64,000 bases of DNA, taken from assembly GCA_037013495.1 (NCBI GenBank), contig CM072806.1:50045314-50109313 (forward strand), read 5' to 3'. This stretch comes from Hippophae tibetana. Taxonomy: Eukaryota > Streptophyta > Magnoliopsida > Rosales > Elaeagnaceae. This document shows, one piece after another, positions 22,045 through 32,277 of the stretch (position 1 is the first letter of the stretch; the number at the start of each line of letters is the position of its first letter). The translations under genes and the position numbers were made by a program. A model generated the notes under the pieces. The model was not told the DNA's origin. It ran no database searches and worked only from the letters and a program-made list of their open reading frames with translations.

Positions 22045-22728
22045 TGATGCAGACCTTCTCAGCGAACAACTCTAAGAACCCAAGAACTCAAAGGAATACG
22101 AATGTATTGAAGATGATCGAATTAGAACCTTAAGGGAACAAAGTCCTTAACATACTAATCTTAAGACGCCAAAAGGTTGATCACTCACTTTGATAAGTCA
22201 AATTCAAGTATTCAATCGAGAACACTAGAAGGCAAAGCAAAAAGCTTTCTAAAATAAACTTCATAAGTGATCATAAGGTTCTCCCAAAAATTACATTGTT
22301 GTCACTTTCCATAAGCAACAAACCCTAAAAGAAAAACCCTAAATGAAATGGGCCTATTTAGTTATGTATTGGGCCTAATCAATGCTTAAAAAAAAGGCTA
22401 AAGAAACTTATGATAAATTAAACATAAAGGCCCACAATTTACAAAAACAAAAAATTGTTTCCTAAATTAATCCTTGTATGCAACATTATCTTCCCAATCT
22501 ATCCCTTGCCTAAAAAGCTAATAGGCCATCCTTGGTGAAGCTTTGGAATCTTCAAATTTAGTTTTAGAATCTTCTAGCACAACCTCTTTGTATTGCAATT
22601 CCATGATCAAGCCTTGCAAAGTATTTTTCATCCTTTTTGTCTTTGCCCTAGTCATTAGGCTGTAAGTTCCTTGTAAAGGATCTTGGGAATATTTAGGAAC
22701 ATCAACTTGGTCAGCACCTCGATCTCCA
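22045..22728 (-). mobile_element. A-family LTR, minus strand, between copies 2a and 2b
   Basis: About 684 bp, starting TGGAGATCGAGGTGCTGACC at 22728 (minus) and ending TGCATCA at 22045. The U3 start carries a 63-codon frame encoding the pol tail. The frame begins DRGADQVDVPKYSQDPLQG, contains LMTRAKTKRMK, and ends PRMAY then stop. This LTR is both the 3' LTR of the truncated copy 2a and the 5' LTR of copy 2b. Confidence 0.88.
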
Positions 22729-22955
22729 TTAATAACTTTACCTTCTTCTCTTGGGAGTAATTATGATAATCAAATATGTGCTCAACCTTTCTTTCCCACT
22801 CCAAGTATAGCTCAAGATCATTATTTCCTTGAAAAGTTGGAATTATCATCTTTATACTGCCTATATTGCTATCTTCTTTAGAGTCAACCTTGTAATTTAT
22901 TCGACCTCACATTCAACAACTTAAATTGGTCAAAAATTACTTGATGAATAATTTC
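22729..22955 (-). pseudogene. A copy 2a gag fragment, left of the B insertion
   Basis: Minus-strand frame IGSIKMIIPTFQGNNDLELY then LEWERKVEHIFDYHNYSQEK KVKL is the beginning of the gag capsid region. It is cut off after KVKL and fused to the LTR at 22728. Its upstream part (gag start) lies on the other side of the nested B element at 30185-30225. Confidence 0.85.
22951..22955 (+). repeat. Target-site duplication, left copy, of the B element
   Basis: ATTTC here is repeated at 30180-30184. The uninterrupted A gag has GAATTTCA at this place, so the pre-insertion site is reconstructible from other A copies. Confidence 0.85.
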
Positions 22956-23885
22956 TTATGAGAATCATATAGCCCTATAATATCCAAGTGGACCAATCAA
23001 AAGCTCTAAGGGGGTACAACTCGAAGAGGCTTTAAATGGGTTCATTCAAGAGGTCATGTATAACCAAGGGGACCTAAATATGGAGTGCAAGGATTGGGAC
23101 AAGCCTAGGATTGAAATTAAGAAAATATTGGCAAAAGAAAACTATGCACATTGTTGTGCCATTTGGATTAATTTTGGGGAACTTTCTTTTCAGCCCTTGG
23201 ATGAAAACAAAGATTAAGATATAATATTTTATTGGGATTCCTTTATTCTCAGCTGCTCTAAGTTCACTCCACATTTTCCTCCATGTTTTGCTCCACATTT
23301 TTCTCCATTTTTGCTATGTAGTTTGGACTAATTTTGGGTAGCTTTCGTTTCAGCCCTTGGATGAAATCAAGGGTTAAGATGTAATATTTTAATAGGATTC
23401 CTTTGTAGTAAACTGCCCCATTTTTTTCCATGTTTCGGTCCATGTTTTCTGCTACCTTTTGTGCTTTTTGGTTGTTTTTATTTTCAACCCTTGGATGAGA
23501 TCAAGGGCTATGATGTAGTAGAGCTTAGGGTTTATTTGTATCCTATAAATACATAAGAGCAGCTCAACTACTACGAATTGACATTTTCTAAATGAAATTT
23601 AATTTTTCAAATCTTTGAGAGCTCATTCATGCTCTTTGTTCCTCTTTAAGCAAATTATCAAGGGATTGGAAACCGTTGTGGCATTTTTTAGCATCCAAGC
23701 ATTTGTGGTGACTAATATCCATACTTGTTAGGGTATCATTTAAGCTAGACTAATCAAAGAGCCAGCACCTTCTTGTGGCGTCTTTCTCTTCAATTTAATG
23801 GTGAGTCATATCCATTGTTTTGTGGAGAAACCCTTTGCAATATGATCTGAAAATTAGCTAGGTCCTAGCTCCTTGGTTCATATCA
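22956..23885 (+). mobile_element. 5' LTR of the B element
   Basis: About 930 bp. The first ~190 bp is the pol C-terminal tail (SGPIKSSK, LEEALNGFIQEVMYNQ, KDWDKPRIEIK). The regulatory part then has diverged duplicated blocks around TGCCATTTGGATTAATTTTG (23158 and 23320). A probable TATA box, TCCTATAAATAC, lies at about 23541. The end is ...GGTTCATATCA at 23885. Confidence 0.85.
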
Positions 23886-23887
23886 TT

Positions 23888-23900
23888 TGGTATCAGAGCT
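23888..23900 (+). promoter_or_regulatory. Initiator Met-tRNA PBS of the B element
   Basis: TGGTATCAGAGCT, two bases after the LTR end. It is a near-perfect complement of the initiator Met-tRNA 3' end, matching 12 of 13 bases. Confidence 0.9.
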
Positions 23901-24634
23901 TTAGGTGCTAATTTTTAGCAGTAACCTTGCATATTCTACTATTTCTAAAAGTATTCTGAATTTTCCTTTCATATTCTGCATTTTCCTTGCAAATTCTGTT
24001 ATTTCTAAAACTATTTTGCATTTTTCCTTGAATATTTTGTAGTATATGATATTTTCTGCCATTTCCTGGTAGTTTTCTGGTATTTCTTTGATAGTTCCTA
24101 CAGAAATTTCTTTTTCCCTTTGTGTCGTAATTTATGGGATATTTTATGTATTGTAAAAAAAGTCCCTCAAACTCATATTGATGGTGTCGTATTGATTTAC
24201 TCTTGAGTCATTAGTATATTAGATAAAAAAAATAGAAAAAGGAGTGGCCAAAATTTATTAAAAAAAAATGACAGAAAAGAGGCCAAATTGCATATGCTAA
24301 TTTCTTATGAGTGTTTGAACTCATAGTTCCAAGAACTTTACCCTATTATTACAAATTACTAATTGTGTGTCTTTGGGGAAATTGTTGTTCTTCCAATATC
24401 GTTAATCTTTTAATTATCCCTTGTGCTTAATTATTCTAGTCTAGGATCCTAAACACTTTGAGTTAGTATCCTTTGTGCTTTAACAAGGGGGATATTGTTA
24501 ACTACCTTTTTGGGTGTTTGATGATTCTACAAATTGTTTGTAATTCTTATATTTGGTTGCTTTAATTAGGAGCAAAGAGGGTTTGATCGATCAATCTGAG
24601 CACTAAACATGTGAGGTATTGAGTGAATTTACAT
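23901..24634 (+). mobile_element. Leader of the B element
   Basis: Untranslated AT-rich leader with repeats of TATTCTGCATTTTCCTTGC-type blocks (about 23930-24060). No coding region is seen. It ends at the 62-bp duplication that contains the gag start. Confidence 0.75.
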
Positions 24635-24758
24635 TAGTTCTATTTTATTACACTAACCTCTTATTGTGTAGAATTGTAAAACATGTCCAACAAGGGTAGT
24701 TCTATTTTATTACACTAACCTCTTGTTGTGTAGAATTGCAAAAAATGTCCAACAAGGG
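24635..24758 (+). repeat. 62-bp tandem duplication at the B gag start
   Basis: The segment TAGTTCTATTTTATTACACT...ATGTCCAACAAGGG occurs at 24635-24696 and again at 24697-24758. It differs at a few positions (TTATTG/TTGTTG, TGTAAAAC/TGCAAAAA). It duplicates the gag initiation region. The first ATG (24683) opens only an 11-codon frame; the second (24745) opens gag. Confidence 0.9.
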
Positions 24759-25613
24759 TAGTCCCGAAGGAAAGGTGGATATGATGTTCATGATGAAGGC
24801 ACTGCAACAATCTTTTGAGAGGATGAACAACTTGATGGTCGATATGAATGAAAGATTGGAAAGGCATGAAAATTCCTTAGTAGCTTTACAACGAGAAACA
24901 CCTCCACATAATGTTAGGAGGGTTAATAGGCAAGCTCATGTTGGGGATGATATAGAGGTAGAAGAATTGGAGGAAGAAGAAGGAAGAATTCCTAGAGGAG
25001 GAAGAAATGGGTATAAAGGAGGAAGAAATGGTAGAGGAGGTATGTGGAGACCCCCACCTAGGGCCTAAGATGGAGTTGATCGAGATCTAAGTAGTATAAA
25101 AATGAAGATACCACAATTCCAAAGAAAGAATGACTCAGAGTTGTATTTGGAGTGTGAGAAGAAAGTGGAGCACATTTTTGAGTGCACAACTACTCCATGG
25201 AGAAAAATGTAAAACTTGTTGTAATTGATTTTTCAAACTATGCATTGAATTGGTAGGATCAATTGGTTATTAGTAGGAGGAGAAACCATGAAAGGCCTAT
25301 AGATAATTGGGAGGACATGAAGGTCATCATGAGGAAGAGGTTTATGCCTAGTTACTACTATTGAGAGCTACACCAAGGCCTACAAAGATTGACTCAAGGA
25401 TATAAATCCATTGATGAGTACTACAAGGAAATGGAAGTGGCGATGGTAAGAGCTAATGTCGAGGAAGATAGAGAGGCCACCATGGCTAGGTTTCTTAATG
25501 GGTTAAATCCAAACATTGCCAAAATTGTGGAACTTCATCATTATATGGAGATAGAGAACATGGTCCACATGGCAATTAAGGTAGAAAGGCAATTAAAGAA
25601 ATGGAGTTTTTGA
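24745..25613 (+). pseudogene. B-family gag
   Basis: It starts at ATG 24745 (MSNKGSPEGKVDMMFMMKAL), with an amphipathic/coiled N-terminus (FERMNNLMVDMNERLERHEN). An acidic stretch and a Gly/Arg-rich stretch (RGGRNGYKGGRNGRGGMWRP) follow, up to a stop at 25066. The capsid core continues beyond it: PQFQRKNDSELYLECEKKVE at about 25112, then broken frames. From 25389 an open segment has YKSIDEYYKEMEVAMVRANV, EEDREATMARFLNGLN and LHHYMEIENMVHMAIKVERQ. These are Retrotrans_gag-type motifs; the gene is non-functional. Confidence 0.85.
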
Positions 25614-25739
25614 TCCTAACCATCAAGGTCTAGTCTCATTACTCCAAAACCAAACCCTACTAGTCCTTAGAAGTCCAATGACAAAAAACACGAAGTAGCT
25701 ACATCTAAACCAAGATTTGAGCTTTACAAAGCCAAAGAG

Positions 25740-26060
25740 ATGGGGACTAGCAAAGACAATGGTAAAATCAACACCCCATTTCTTAATCATGACTTTAAGT
25801 GTTTTCGTTGTCTCGGTAATGGTCATATAGCCTCTCAATATCCAAACAAGAAGGCAACAATCACCTTAGCTAGTGGTGAGGTGGTAACCAATAATGAAAG
25901 TAAAGAAGATGAGATGCCATCTGCAGAGGAAGCTAGTGAAGAGGAGATAGGACCCGTGGATGGGGAAACACTTGTAATAAAATGATCTTTGACAACTCAA
26001 GTCAAGGAGGATGATCTTGAATAATAAAGAGATAATATCTTTCACACAAGCTGTCATGTT
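25740..26060 (+). pseudogene. B-family nucleocapsid zinc knuckle and acidic spacer
   Basis: CFRCLGNGHIASQYPNKK at about 25800 is a CX2CX4HX4C zinc knuckle with the last Cys changed to Tyr. An acidic spacer (SKEDEMPSAEEASEEEIG) leads toward the protease. The stop at 25983 and the frame change before the protease break the gag-pol frame. Confidence 0.8.
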
Positions 26061-26561
26061 ATTAACAAGGTGTTAGTGTTATCATAGATAGGAAGTTGTA
26101 CCAATGTGGCTAGTACTACCTTAGTTGAGAAATTAGGGTTGCCTACATTTGAACACATTGAGCCTTACAAGTTGCAATGGTTAAATGATAGTGGTGAAGT
26201 GAAGGTTGATAAGAAAGTATTAGTGAGCTTCTCCATTGGAAAGTACAAGGATGAGGTGATGTGTGATGTGGTACCCATGCAAGCCGGACACATCGTGCTA
26301 GGTAGGCCTTGGAAATATGTAAGGAGGGTTACACATGACGGATATAGAAACAAGTATGTGTTTGTGAAGAATGGTAGAAACATTACACTTGTACCCCTTT
26401 CACCCAAGATAGTCTTTGAAGATCAATTGAAGATGGTTAGGGGAAAGAAAAGAGTGAAAATGAACAAAAAGAGAAGAATGAAAAAGAAAAAAAGAGTAAA
26501 ACAAAAAAATAGTGAAGAAAAAGGAGAGGATAGTGGAAAAACAAGAGAGAGAAACTTGTGA
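26060..26561 (+). pseudogene. B-family retropepsin and start of charged linker
   Basis: The active-site loop is damaged: the expected IIDSGSCTNVAS reads S*IGSCTNVAS, with a stop before the open frame that starts at 26106 (MASTTLVEKLGL). The rest is well preserved: PYKLQWLNDSGEVKVDKKVL, SFSIGKYKDEVMCDVVPMQA, GHIVLGRPWKY and VTHDGYRNKYVFVKNGRNIT. The tail is a K/E-rich low-complexity linker (KKRRMKKKKRVKQKN). Loss of the catalytic aspartate means no activity. Confidence 0.85.
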
Positions 26562-26866
26562 ATTTTTATGCTAAGGCAAGTGAAGTCAAGGGGGCTTTTT
26601 ATTCAAAACAGCCCATACTTGTACTTTTGTACAAAGAGGCTAATTTTTCTATTAACGATCTTAACCAATATTTGCCTAGTGCCATTGTTTCTCTTTTGTA
26701 GTAATTTGAGGACCTGTTCCTTGAAGAGATTCTGGATGGGGTGCCACCAATTAGAGGGATCGAGTATCAAATTGACTTCATACCGGGAGCTTCTCTTCCA
26801 AACTGACCTACCTATAGGACCAACCCTAAATACACTAAGGAGATTCAAAGGTAGGTTGAAGAGTAC
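26562..26866 (+). pseudogene. B-family linker between protease and RT
   Basis: Read across a frame change, this encodes KASEVKGAFYSKQPILVLLY, NDLNQYLPSAIVSLL (stop), EFEDLFLEEILDGVPPIRGI and EYQIDFIPGASLPN. These are the conserved segments just before Ty3/gypsy RT. The A-family copies contain this same region and then stop. Confidence 0.8.
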
Positions 26867-27371
26867 TTGATCAAAGATCAAGTTAGGGAAAGCCTAAGTA
26901 CATGTGCTATTCCCTTGCTACTCGTTCCCAAGAAGGATGGATCAAGCAGGATGTGTTTTGATTTCCAAGCTATCAACAATATTACGGTAAAATATCGACA
27001 TCCTATCCCTAGAATAGATGACATGTTAGATAAGTTGCATGGTTCTTGCATTTATTCAAAAATTGATTTGAGAAGTGGATACCATCAAATTAGGATGAGA
27101 GAGGGTGATGAATGGAAAACCATTTTTAAAACTAAACATGTATTGTATGAGTGGTTAGTCATGCCCTTTGCTCTAACAACTGCACCTAGCACTTTGATGA
27201 TCCTTATGAATCATGTTCTACATGCATTTATTGGAAATTTGTTTTTTCTATTTTGATGATATTCTCATTTACAGTAAAAATCTTAAAGAGCATGTCTTAC
27301 ATCTTAGGTATGTGCTTGAAATTTTGAGAAAAGAATAACTCTATGAGAACTTTAAAAAGTGTTGTTTTTGC
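26867..27371 (+). pseudogene. B-family reverse transcriptase
   Basis: An open frame from 26867 to 27254 contains the RT motifs in order: [56 protein letters not shown] (first catalytic Asp), [20 protein letters not shown] and [19 protein letters not shown]. The catalytic YFDD is intact at 27249-27260, but an extra T in a T-run just before it shifts the frame, so the ORF ends at FFLF. RT copies the element RNA into cDNA; this copy is dead. Confidence 0.92.
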
Positions 27372-28190
27372 ATGGACAAGTTAGTTTTTCTTGGTTTCGT
27401 TGTTAGTTCTAAGGGAATAGAAGTAGATCTGGAAATGGTTAAGGCTATTCAAGAATGGCCCGGACCTAAATCTATAACCGAGGTTAGGAGCTTTCACAAC
27501 TTGGCTAGTTTTTATCAAAGGTTTTTCAAAGATTTTAGTACACTAGCCGCACCTCTAACCGAGGTCATTAAAAATTATGTTAGTTTTAAATGGGGCGAGA
27601 ATCAGGAGAGAGCCTTTAAAGCATTAAAGGATAGTTTGTGTTCTACACCTATTTTATCTTTAACTGATTTTACTAAAACCTTTGAAGTTGAGTGTGATGC
27701 ATCAGGAATATGTATAGGAGTTATTTTAATGCAGGAATGATGACCTATCACTTATTTCACCGAGAAACTTCATGGAGTAGCCCTTAATTATCCAAAGTAT
27801 GACAAGGAGCTATATGCCTTGGTCAAGACTATGGAGACATGGCAACATTACCTTTGGCCAAGGGAATTTATTATCCACACTGATCACAAATCTCTAAAAT
27901 ATCTGAAGAGCCAAGGAAAATTGAATAGGAAGCATGCTAGATGGATGGAATTCATTGAGAAATTTCCTTATATTGTTTAATATAAGAGAGGTGAGGATAA
28001 TGTTGTAATCGATGATTTATCACAGAGATATGCCTTACTCTCAACTTTAAATGCTAGATTGCTAGGATTTGAGTATGTTAAGGAAATGTATGCTAATAAG
28101 GATGACTTCTCTACTATTTACCATGCATGTGAAAAAACTTCTTTTGAATTTTTTTTATAAATAAGATGGGTATTTATTTAGAGAAAATAA
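27372..28190 (+). pseudogene. B-family RT thumb/connection and RNase H
   Basis: The frame at 27372-27738 has LVFLGFVVSSKGIEVD, KAIQEWPGPKSITEVRSFHN, LASFYQRFFKDFSTLAAPLT and the RNase H start FEVECDASGICIGVILMQ. After two stops it continues [40 protein letters not shown] and [20 protein letters not shown]. The RNase H residues D (ECDAS), E (ELYALV) and D (HTDHKSL) are recognisable. It degrades after about 28060. Confidence 0.88.
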
Positions 28191-28191
28191 A

Positions 28192-28458
28192 TTGTGTATA
28201 CCCAAATGTTCCATGCATGAGTTGTTGATTAAGGAGGCCCATGGGGGAAGATTAATGGGGAATTTCAAAATTAAGAAGACTCTAGATGTTTTGCATGAGC
28301 ATTTTTATTGGCCAAGAATAAGGAGGGATGTAGTGAGAATATGTTCTAGATGCATAACTTGTAAGCAAGCCAAATCCAAAGTCCTACCACAAGGATTATA
28401 TACTACATTGCCTGTACCAAGCACACCTTGGGTAGATATTTCCATGGATTATTTTTAG
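28192..28458 (+). pseudogene. B-family integrase zinc-binding domain and core start
   Basis: An 88-codon open frame. HELLIKEAHGGRLMGNFKIK then [25 protein letters not shown] form the HHCC zinc-binding domain. [12 protein letters not shown] begins the catalytic core with the first catalytic Asp. The frame then ends at a stop. Confidence 0.88.
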
Positions 28459-29276
28459 GATTACCTAGGTCTAAGAAGGGTAGAGACTCCATTTTTTTGG
28501 TCGTAGATAGGTTTTCTAAAATGGCACACTTCATAGAGTGTCATAAACCCGATGATGCCACTAATAATGTAGTATAGTTGTTCTTTAGGGAGGTTGTTTG
28601 GCTTCATGGAGTTCCTAGGAGCATTGTGTCTGATAAGGATGTTAAATTCCTTAGATATTTTTGGAAAACTCTTTGGGCTAAAATGGGAACTAAAATCTTG
28701 TTTTTGAATACTTGTCACCCCCAAATATATGGGCAAACTAAGGTAGTCAATAGGAATTTGTCCACGTTGTTTAGGGTGGTAATAAAAAGGAATTTGAAAA
28801 ATTGGGAGTATTGTTTACCTTTTGTTGAATATTCTTATAACTAGAGTGTGTATTGAACTATTGATCATTCTCCATTCAAAATTGTTTATAGTTTCAATAC
28901 ACTAACTCCTTTGGACTAATTACCTATACCTATTTCAGAGAAAACTAACTTAGATGGTGCCAGGAATGCTGAAACGGTGAAGAAGCTCCATGAATGCATT
29001 CATGAGAAAATTGTGAAGAGAAATAAGGATTATGCTTGCAAGGTCAAAAAAGGGTGGCGAAGAGTCATTTTTGAGCCTAGTGATTGGGTTTGGGTGCATA
29101 TGAGGAAGGAACGGTTTCTTGAAAAAACGATTGTCCAAGTTGCAACCTTGGGGAGATGGACCCTTTCAAATGATTGAGAAAATTAATGAAAATGCCTACA
29201 AAATTGATCTTCCTGGTGAGTATAATGTTAGTATGTATGTTAATGTTTCTAATCTTTCTCCTTTTGATTATGCAAG
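28459..29276 (+). pseudogene. B-family integrase core and C-terminal domain
   Basis: The segment 28578-28842 encodes [20 protein letters not shown] (second catalytic Asp) and ends with [13 protein letters not shown]. In the [14 protein letters not shown] motif the position of the catalytic glutamate (GQTE) is lysine. The C-terminal region (28977-29175) has RRVIFEPSDWVWVHMRKERF. It shifts frame before GDGPFQMIEKINENAYKIDL and VSNLSPFDYAS at 29155-29275. The pol tail then continues into the 3' LTR. Confidence 0.88.
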
Positions 29277-30179
29277 TGATGATTCGAGCCCTACAAATTC
29301 CAAGTGAACCAATCACAAGGTCTAGAAGGGAAAAACTCGAAAAGGCTTTAAATCGGCTCATTCAAGAGGTCATGCATAACCAAAGGGACCGAATTTTGGA
29401 GTGCAAGGATTGGGACAAGCCTAGGATGGAAATTAGGGAAAAATTGGCAAAAGAAAACTAGGCACATTGTTCTGCCATTTGGACTAATTTTGGGTAGCTT
29501 TCTTTTCAGCCTTTTGTTGACAAAAAAGGTTAAGATGTAATATTTTATTGGGATTCCTTTATTCTCAACTGCTCCAATTGCACTCCACATTTTGCTCCAT
29601 ATTTTACTCCATTTTTGCTGTGCCATTTGGACTTATTTTGGGCAGGTTTCATTTCAGCACTTTGATGAAATCAAAGGTTAAGATGTAATATTTTCATAGG
29701 ATTCCTTTGTAGTCAATTACCCCATTTTTCTCCATGTTTTGGTCCATATGTTTTGCTACCTTTTGTGATTTTTGGATGTTTTTATTTTCAACCCTTGGAT
29801 GAGATCAATGGTTATGATGTAGTAGAGCTTAGGGTTTATTTGTATCCTATAAATACTTAAAAGTAGCTCAACTATTAGGAATTGACATTTTCGAAATGAA
29901 ATTTGATTTTTCATATCTTTGAGAGCTTATTCATGCTCTTTGTTCCTCACTTATCAAGGGATTGGAAACTTTTGTGGCGTTGTTTAGCATCCAAGCATTT
30001 GTGGTGAGTAATATCCATACTTGTTAGGGTGTCATTTAAGCTAGACTTATCAAGGAGCTAGCACCTCCTTGTGGCATCTTTCTCTTCAATTTAACGGTGA
30101 GTCATATCCATTGTTATGTGAGAAACTCTTTACTATATGATCTAAAAATTAGCTAGGTTCCAACCCCTTGGTTCAATCA
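29277..30179 (+). mobile_element. 3' LTR of the B element, including the pol tail
   Basis: It starts TGATGATTCGAGCCC and ends TTCAATCA. The first ~185 bp encode EPITRSRREKLEKALNRLIQ and CKDWDKPRMEIREKLAKEN before a stop at 29459. Regulatory blocks match the 5' LTR, with the TATA-like TCCTATAAATAC at about 29844. The PPT expected just upstream (as at 40726-40742) has been deleted. Confidence 0.85.
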
Positions 30180-30184
30180 ATTTC
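30180..30184 (+). repeat. Target-site duplication, right copy, of the B element
   Basis: ATTTC, identical to 22951-22955. Confidence 0.85.
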
Positions 30185-31572
30185 ATGTCAATCTCTTGTG
30201 GTTCATTTCCTTCCTTACTCAAGTGTTGAACCTGTAGAGTAAAATGAAATAAAAGGCGTTGTTCCTCATACATTCCCTCACATGTTTGCTCTCAAATCTG
30301 ATTGTTATAACTCAAGTTTCACTCTATTTTGGACTTTTCTCAATGGTGATTTCTCTTGCCTTTTACCATCCAAAGCCCTAGCTAGCCCTTTTTTATGTTC
30401 TTAACAAAATCAAAGAATTCAAATAATCTGAAGAAGAAACCAGTTTGTCGGTGACAATCTAAAAAAATCTCAGTTTTAAAAACTTAATTGAGGCAAATGG
30501 TGACAAAATGAAAGTCCAAAGATGACTATAAAGAACCAAGAAAAATAAGAAAACTCTAAAAAGAAGCTAAATATTGGTGAAAGAAATCACTAGAATTAAA
30601 GCTAATTGATGAAGAAGGTAAAAGACTCAAAACAATTATGCTTTAACAATCACAAGAACAAAAAAAAAAGGGAAACTAGAATGAAATATATGGAAACTAG
30701 AACTAAATAAAGGAAAGCTAATTTCAACAAGAATAAGAATCTCAAGCAAGAAAACAAGAATTGGAAACTTCCTTAATAAAAGAAAATACACAAAAGTAAA
30801 TTCACAAATTGAATGAACAAAAACTGGAAAAAAAAGCAAAAAAGGACGTAGTAAACTTTAAACCCTCGATAAGTGGTGTAAACAATGAAATTAAAGATAA
30901 AAAATGTGGGAAACGGTCGAAAATGCAAGGAACAGTTGAAAAATATATGTAAGGAAAGAAATAAGAAACGAACCTAAAGGAAAAATGGAAAGAATATATG
31001 AATAAGGAAAGGGGTAAATAATCAATTTAGGAAAGTTAAAATGGGAAAGAAGTAATCTCTAGTTGGAAATGTTTCTAAGATCTTTCTTTTCTTCTCTTGC
31101 TTGGCCAAACTATTATTCATTTTTTTTCTTTTTAAATCAGAATTGGATAGCATGTTTGATGATTTTATTTTTATCCTTTTCTTTTTCTTTTTCTTTTTTC
31201 AACTGATAGAAAATGGGGCTTCAATTTGATATGCTATAATTGTCGTTTCATTACCTGAGGCAAAAGTTATGGCTGTTTTAAGTTGGAACTCAAATTTATC
31301 AATTTTTCTAGAACTTCGAACAACAACAATCTCTATTTTTTTAATTTTTTTTAAGAACAAAAGTGGATTGAACACAAAAAATAAAGCACAAGAAAAAAAA
31401 ATCAAAAAGATATGCAGAATTCAAAGAGAACTACAAAACGAAATCCAAAGACAAAAGCAACAAAAAGGAAATTGAATGAAAACATAGAACTTTGAAGGAA
31501 AATTCCTTTTTTTGTAATCAAGAGTTCAAATAATGATAGATGTAGATAGATAACCTGTTTCTAGCAACCAAA
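30185..31572 (-). mobile_element. Gag start and leader of A copy 2a, right of the B insertion
   Basis: Minus strand: the gag start region, with ATGAGTAAGG changed to TTGAGTAAGG at about 30223, continues into GAACCACAAGAGATTGACAT. It is then interrupted by B and resumes at 22955. The leader extends to the PBS at 31573 and has the same conserved blocks as other A leaders, including one minisatellite unit at about 30510. No gene is present. Confidence 0.8.
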
Positions 31573-31584
31573 GGTCTAATACCA
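31573..31584 (-). promoter_or_regulatory. Met-tRNA PBS of A copy 2a
   Basis: Minus strand TGGTATTAGACC, two mismatches to TGGTATCAGAGC, two bases from the LTR end. Confidence 0.75.
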
Positions 31585-31586
31585 AA

Positions 31587-32277
31587 TTATGCGGACCTCT
31601 AGGAGAACAACCTTAGGAACCCACGAACTGAAAGGAATAAGAACAATCAATTTACTAGGAACGTGTTGAAGATGATTGGATTAGAGCACTAATGAAACAA
31701 AGTCCTTAAAACCCTAACCTTGGGACACCACAAAGGTTGATCACTCCCTTTGATAAGCCAAATTCAAGCATTCAATCAATAACATAAGAAGGGAAAGCAA
31801 AAAGCTTTCTAAAATAAACTTGATAAATGATCAAAAAGTTCCCCCACAAATTACATGGCTATCATTTTTTATCATCAACAAACCCTAAACGAAATTGGCC
31901 TATTTAGTTGTGGAGTGGGCTTAATCAATCCTTAAAAAATAAAAGACTAAAAAGAATTATGATGAATAAAAAATAAAAGGCACACAATTAACTAAAATGA
32001 AACATTCTTCCTAAATTAATCCTTGCATCCTACTTGATCTTCCAAATTTATCCCTTGCATAAAAAGCTAATCGACCATCCTTGGTGAAGCTTTGGAATCT
32101 TCTAATTTAGTTTTAGAATTTTCTAGCACATCCTCTTTGTATTGCATTTTCATGATCAAGCCTTGCAAAGCTTTTTTCATTCTCTTTGTCTTTACCTTAG
32201 TCATTGGACCGCCAATTCCTTGCAATGGATCTTGAGAATATTTGAGAACATCAACTTAGTCAACACCTTGATCTCTA
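31587..32277 (-). mobile_element. 5' LTR of A copy 2a
   Basis: About 691 bp on the minus strand, starting TAGAGATCAAGGTGTTGAC at 32277. It has the pol-tail segment (KVKTKRMKKALQGLIMK-like) and ends next to the PBS. It shows that the minus-strand A copies form LTR-internal-LTR-internal-LTR (32277 to 19195) once B is removed. Confidence 0.85.

Larger units (their letters stand above)
22956..30179 (+). mobile_element. Full-length B-family Ty3/gypsy element nested in A
   Basis: The 7.2 kb element contains 5' LTR, Met-tRNA PBS, leader, gag, zinc knuckle, protease, charged linker, RT, RNase H, integrase and 3' LTR in the Ty3/gypsy order. It is flanked by a 5-bp duplication, ATTTC. LTR ends are TGAT...ATCA; in the 5' LTR the first bases have mutated to TTAT. 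Many stops and frameshifts show it is dead. It sits in the gag of a minus-strand A copy, so it is younger than that copy. Confidence 0.9.

Noticed and set aside
22956..23145. Pol tail upstream of the B LTR as the remnant of a second B element
   Set aside because: The target-site duplication ATTTC lies immediately outside it and the same segment precedes the other B LTRs, so it belongs to the LTR itself.
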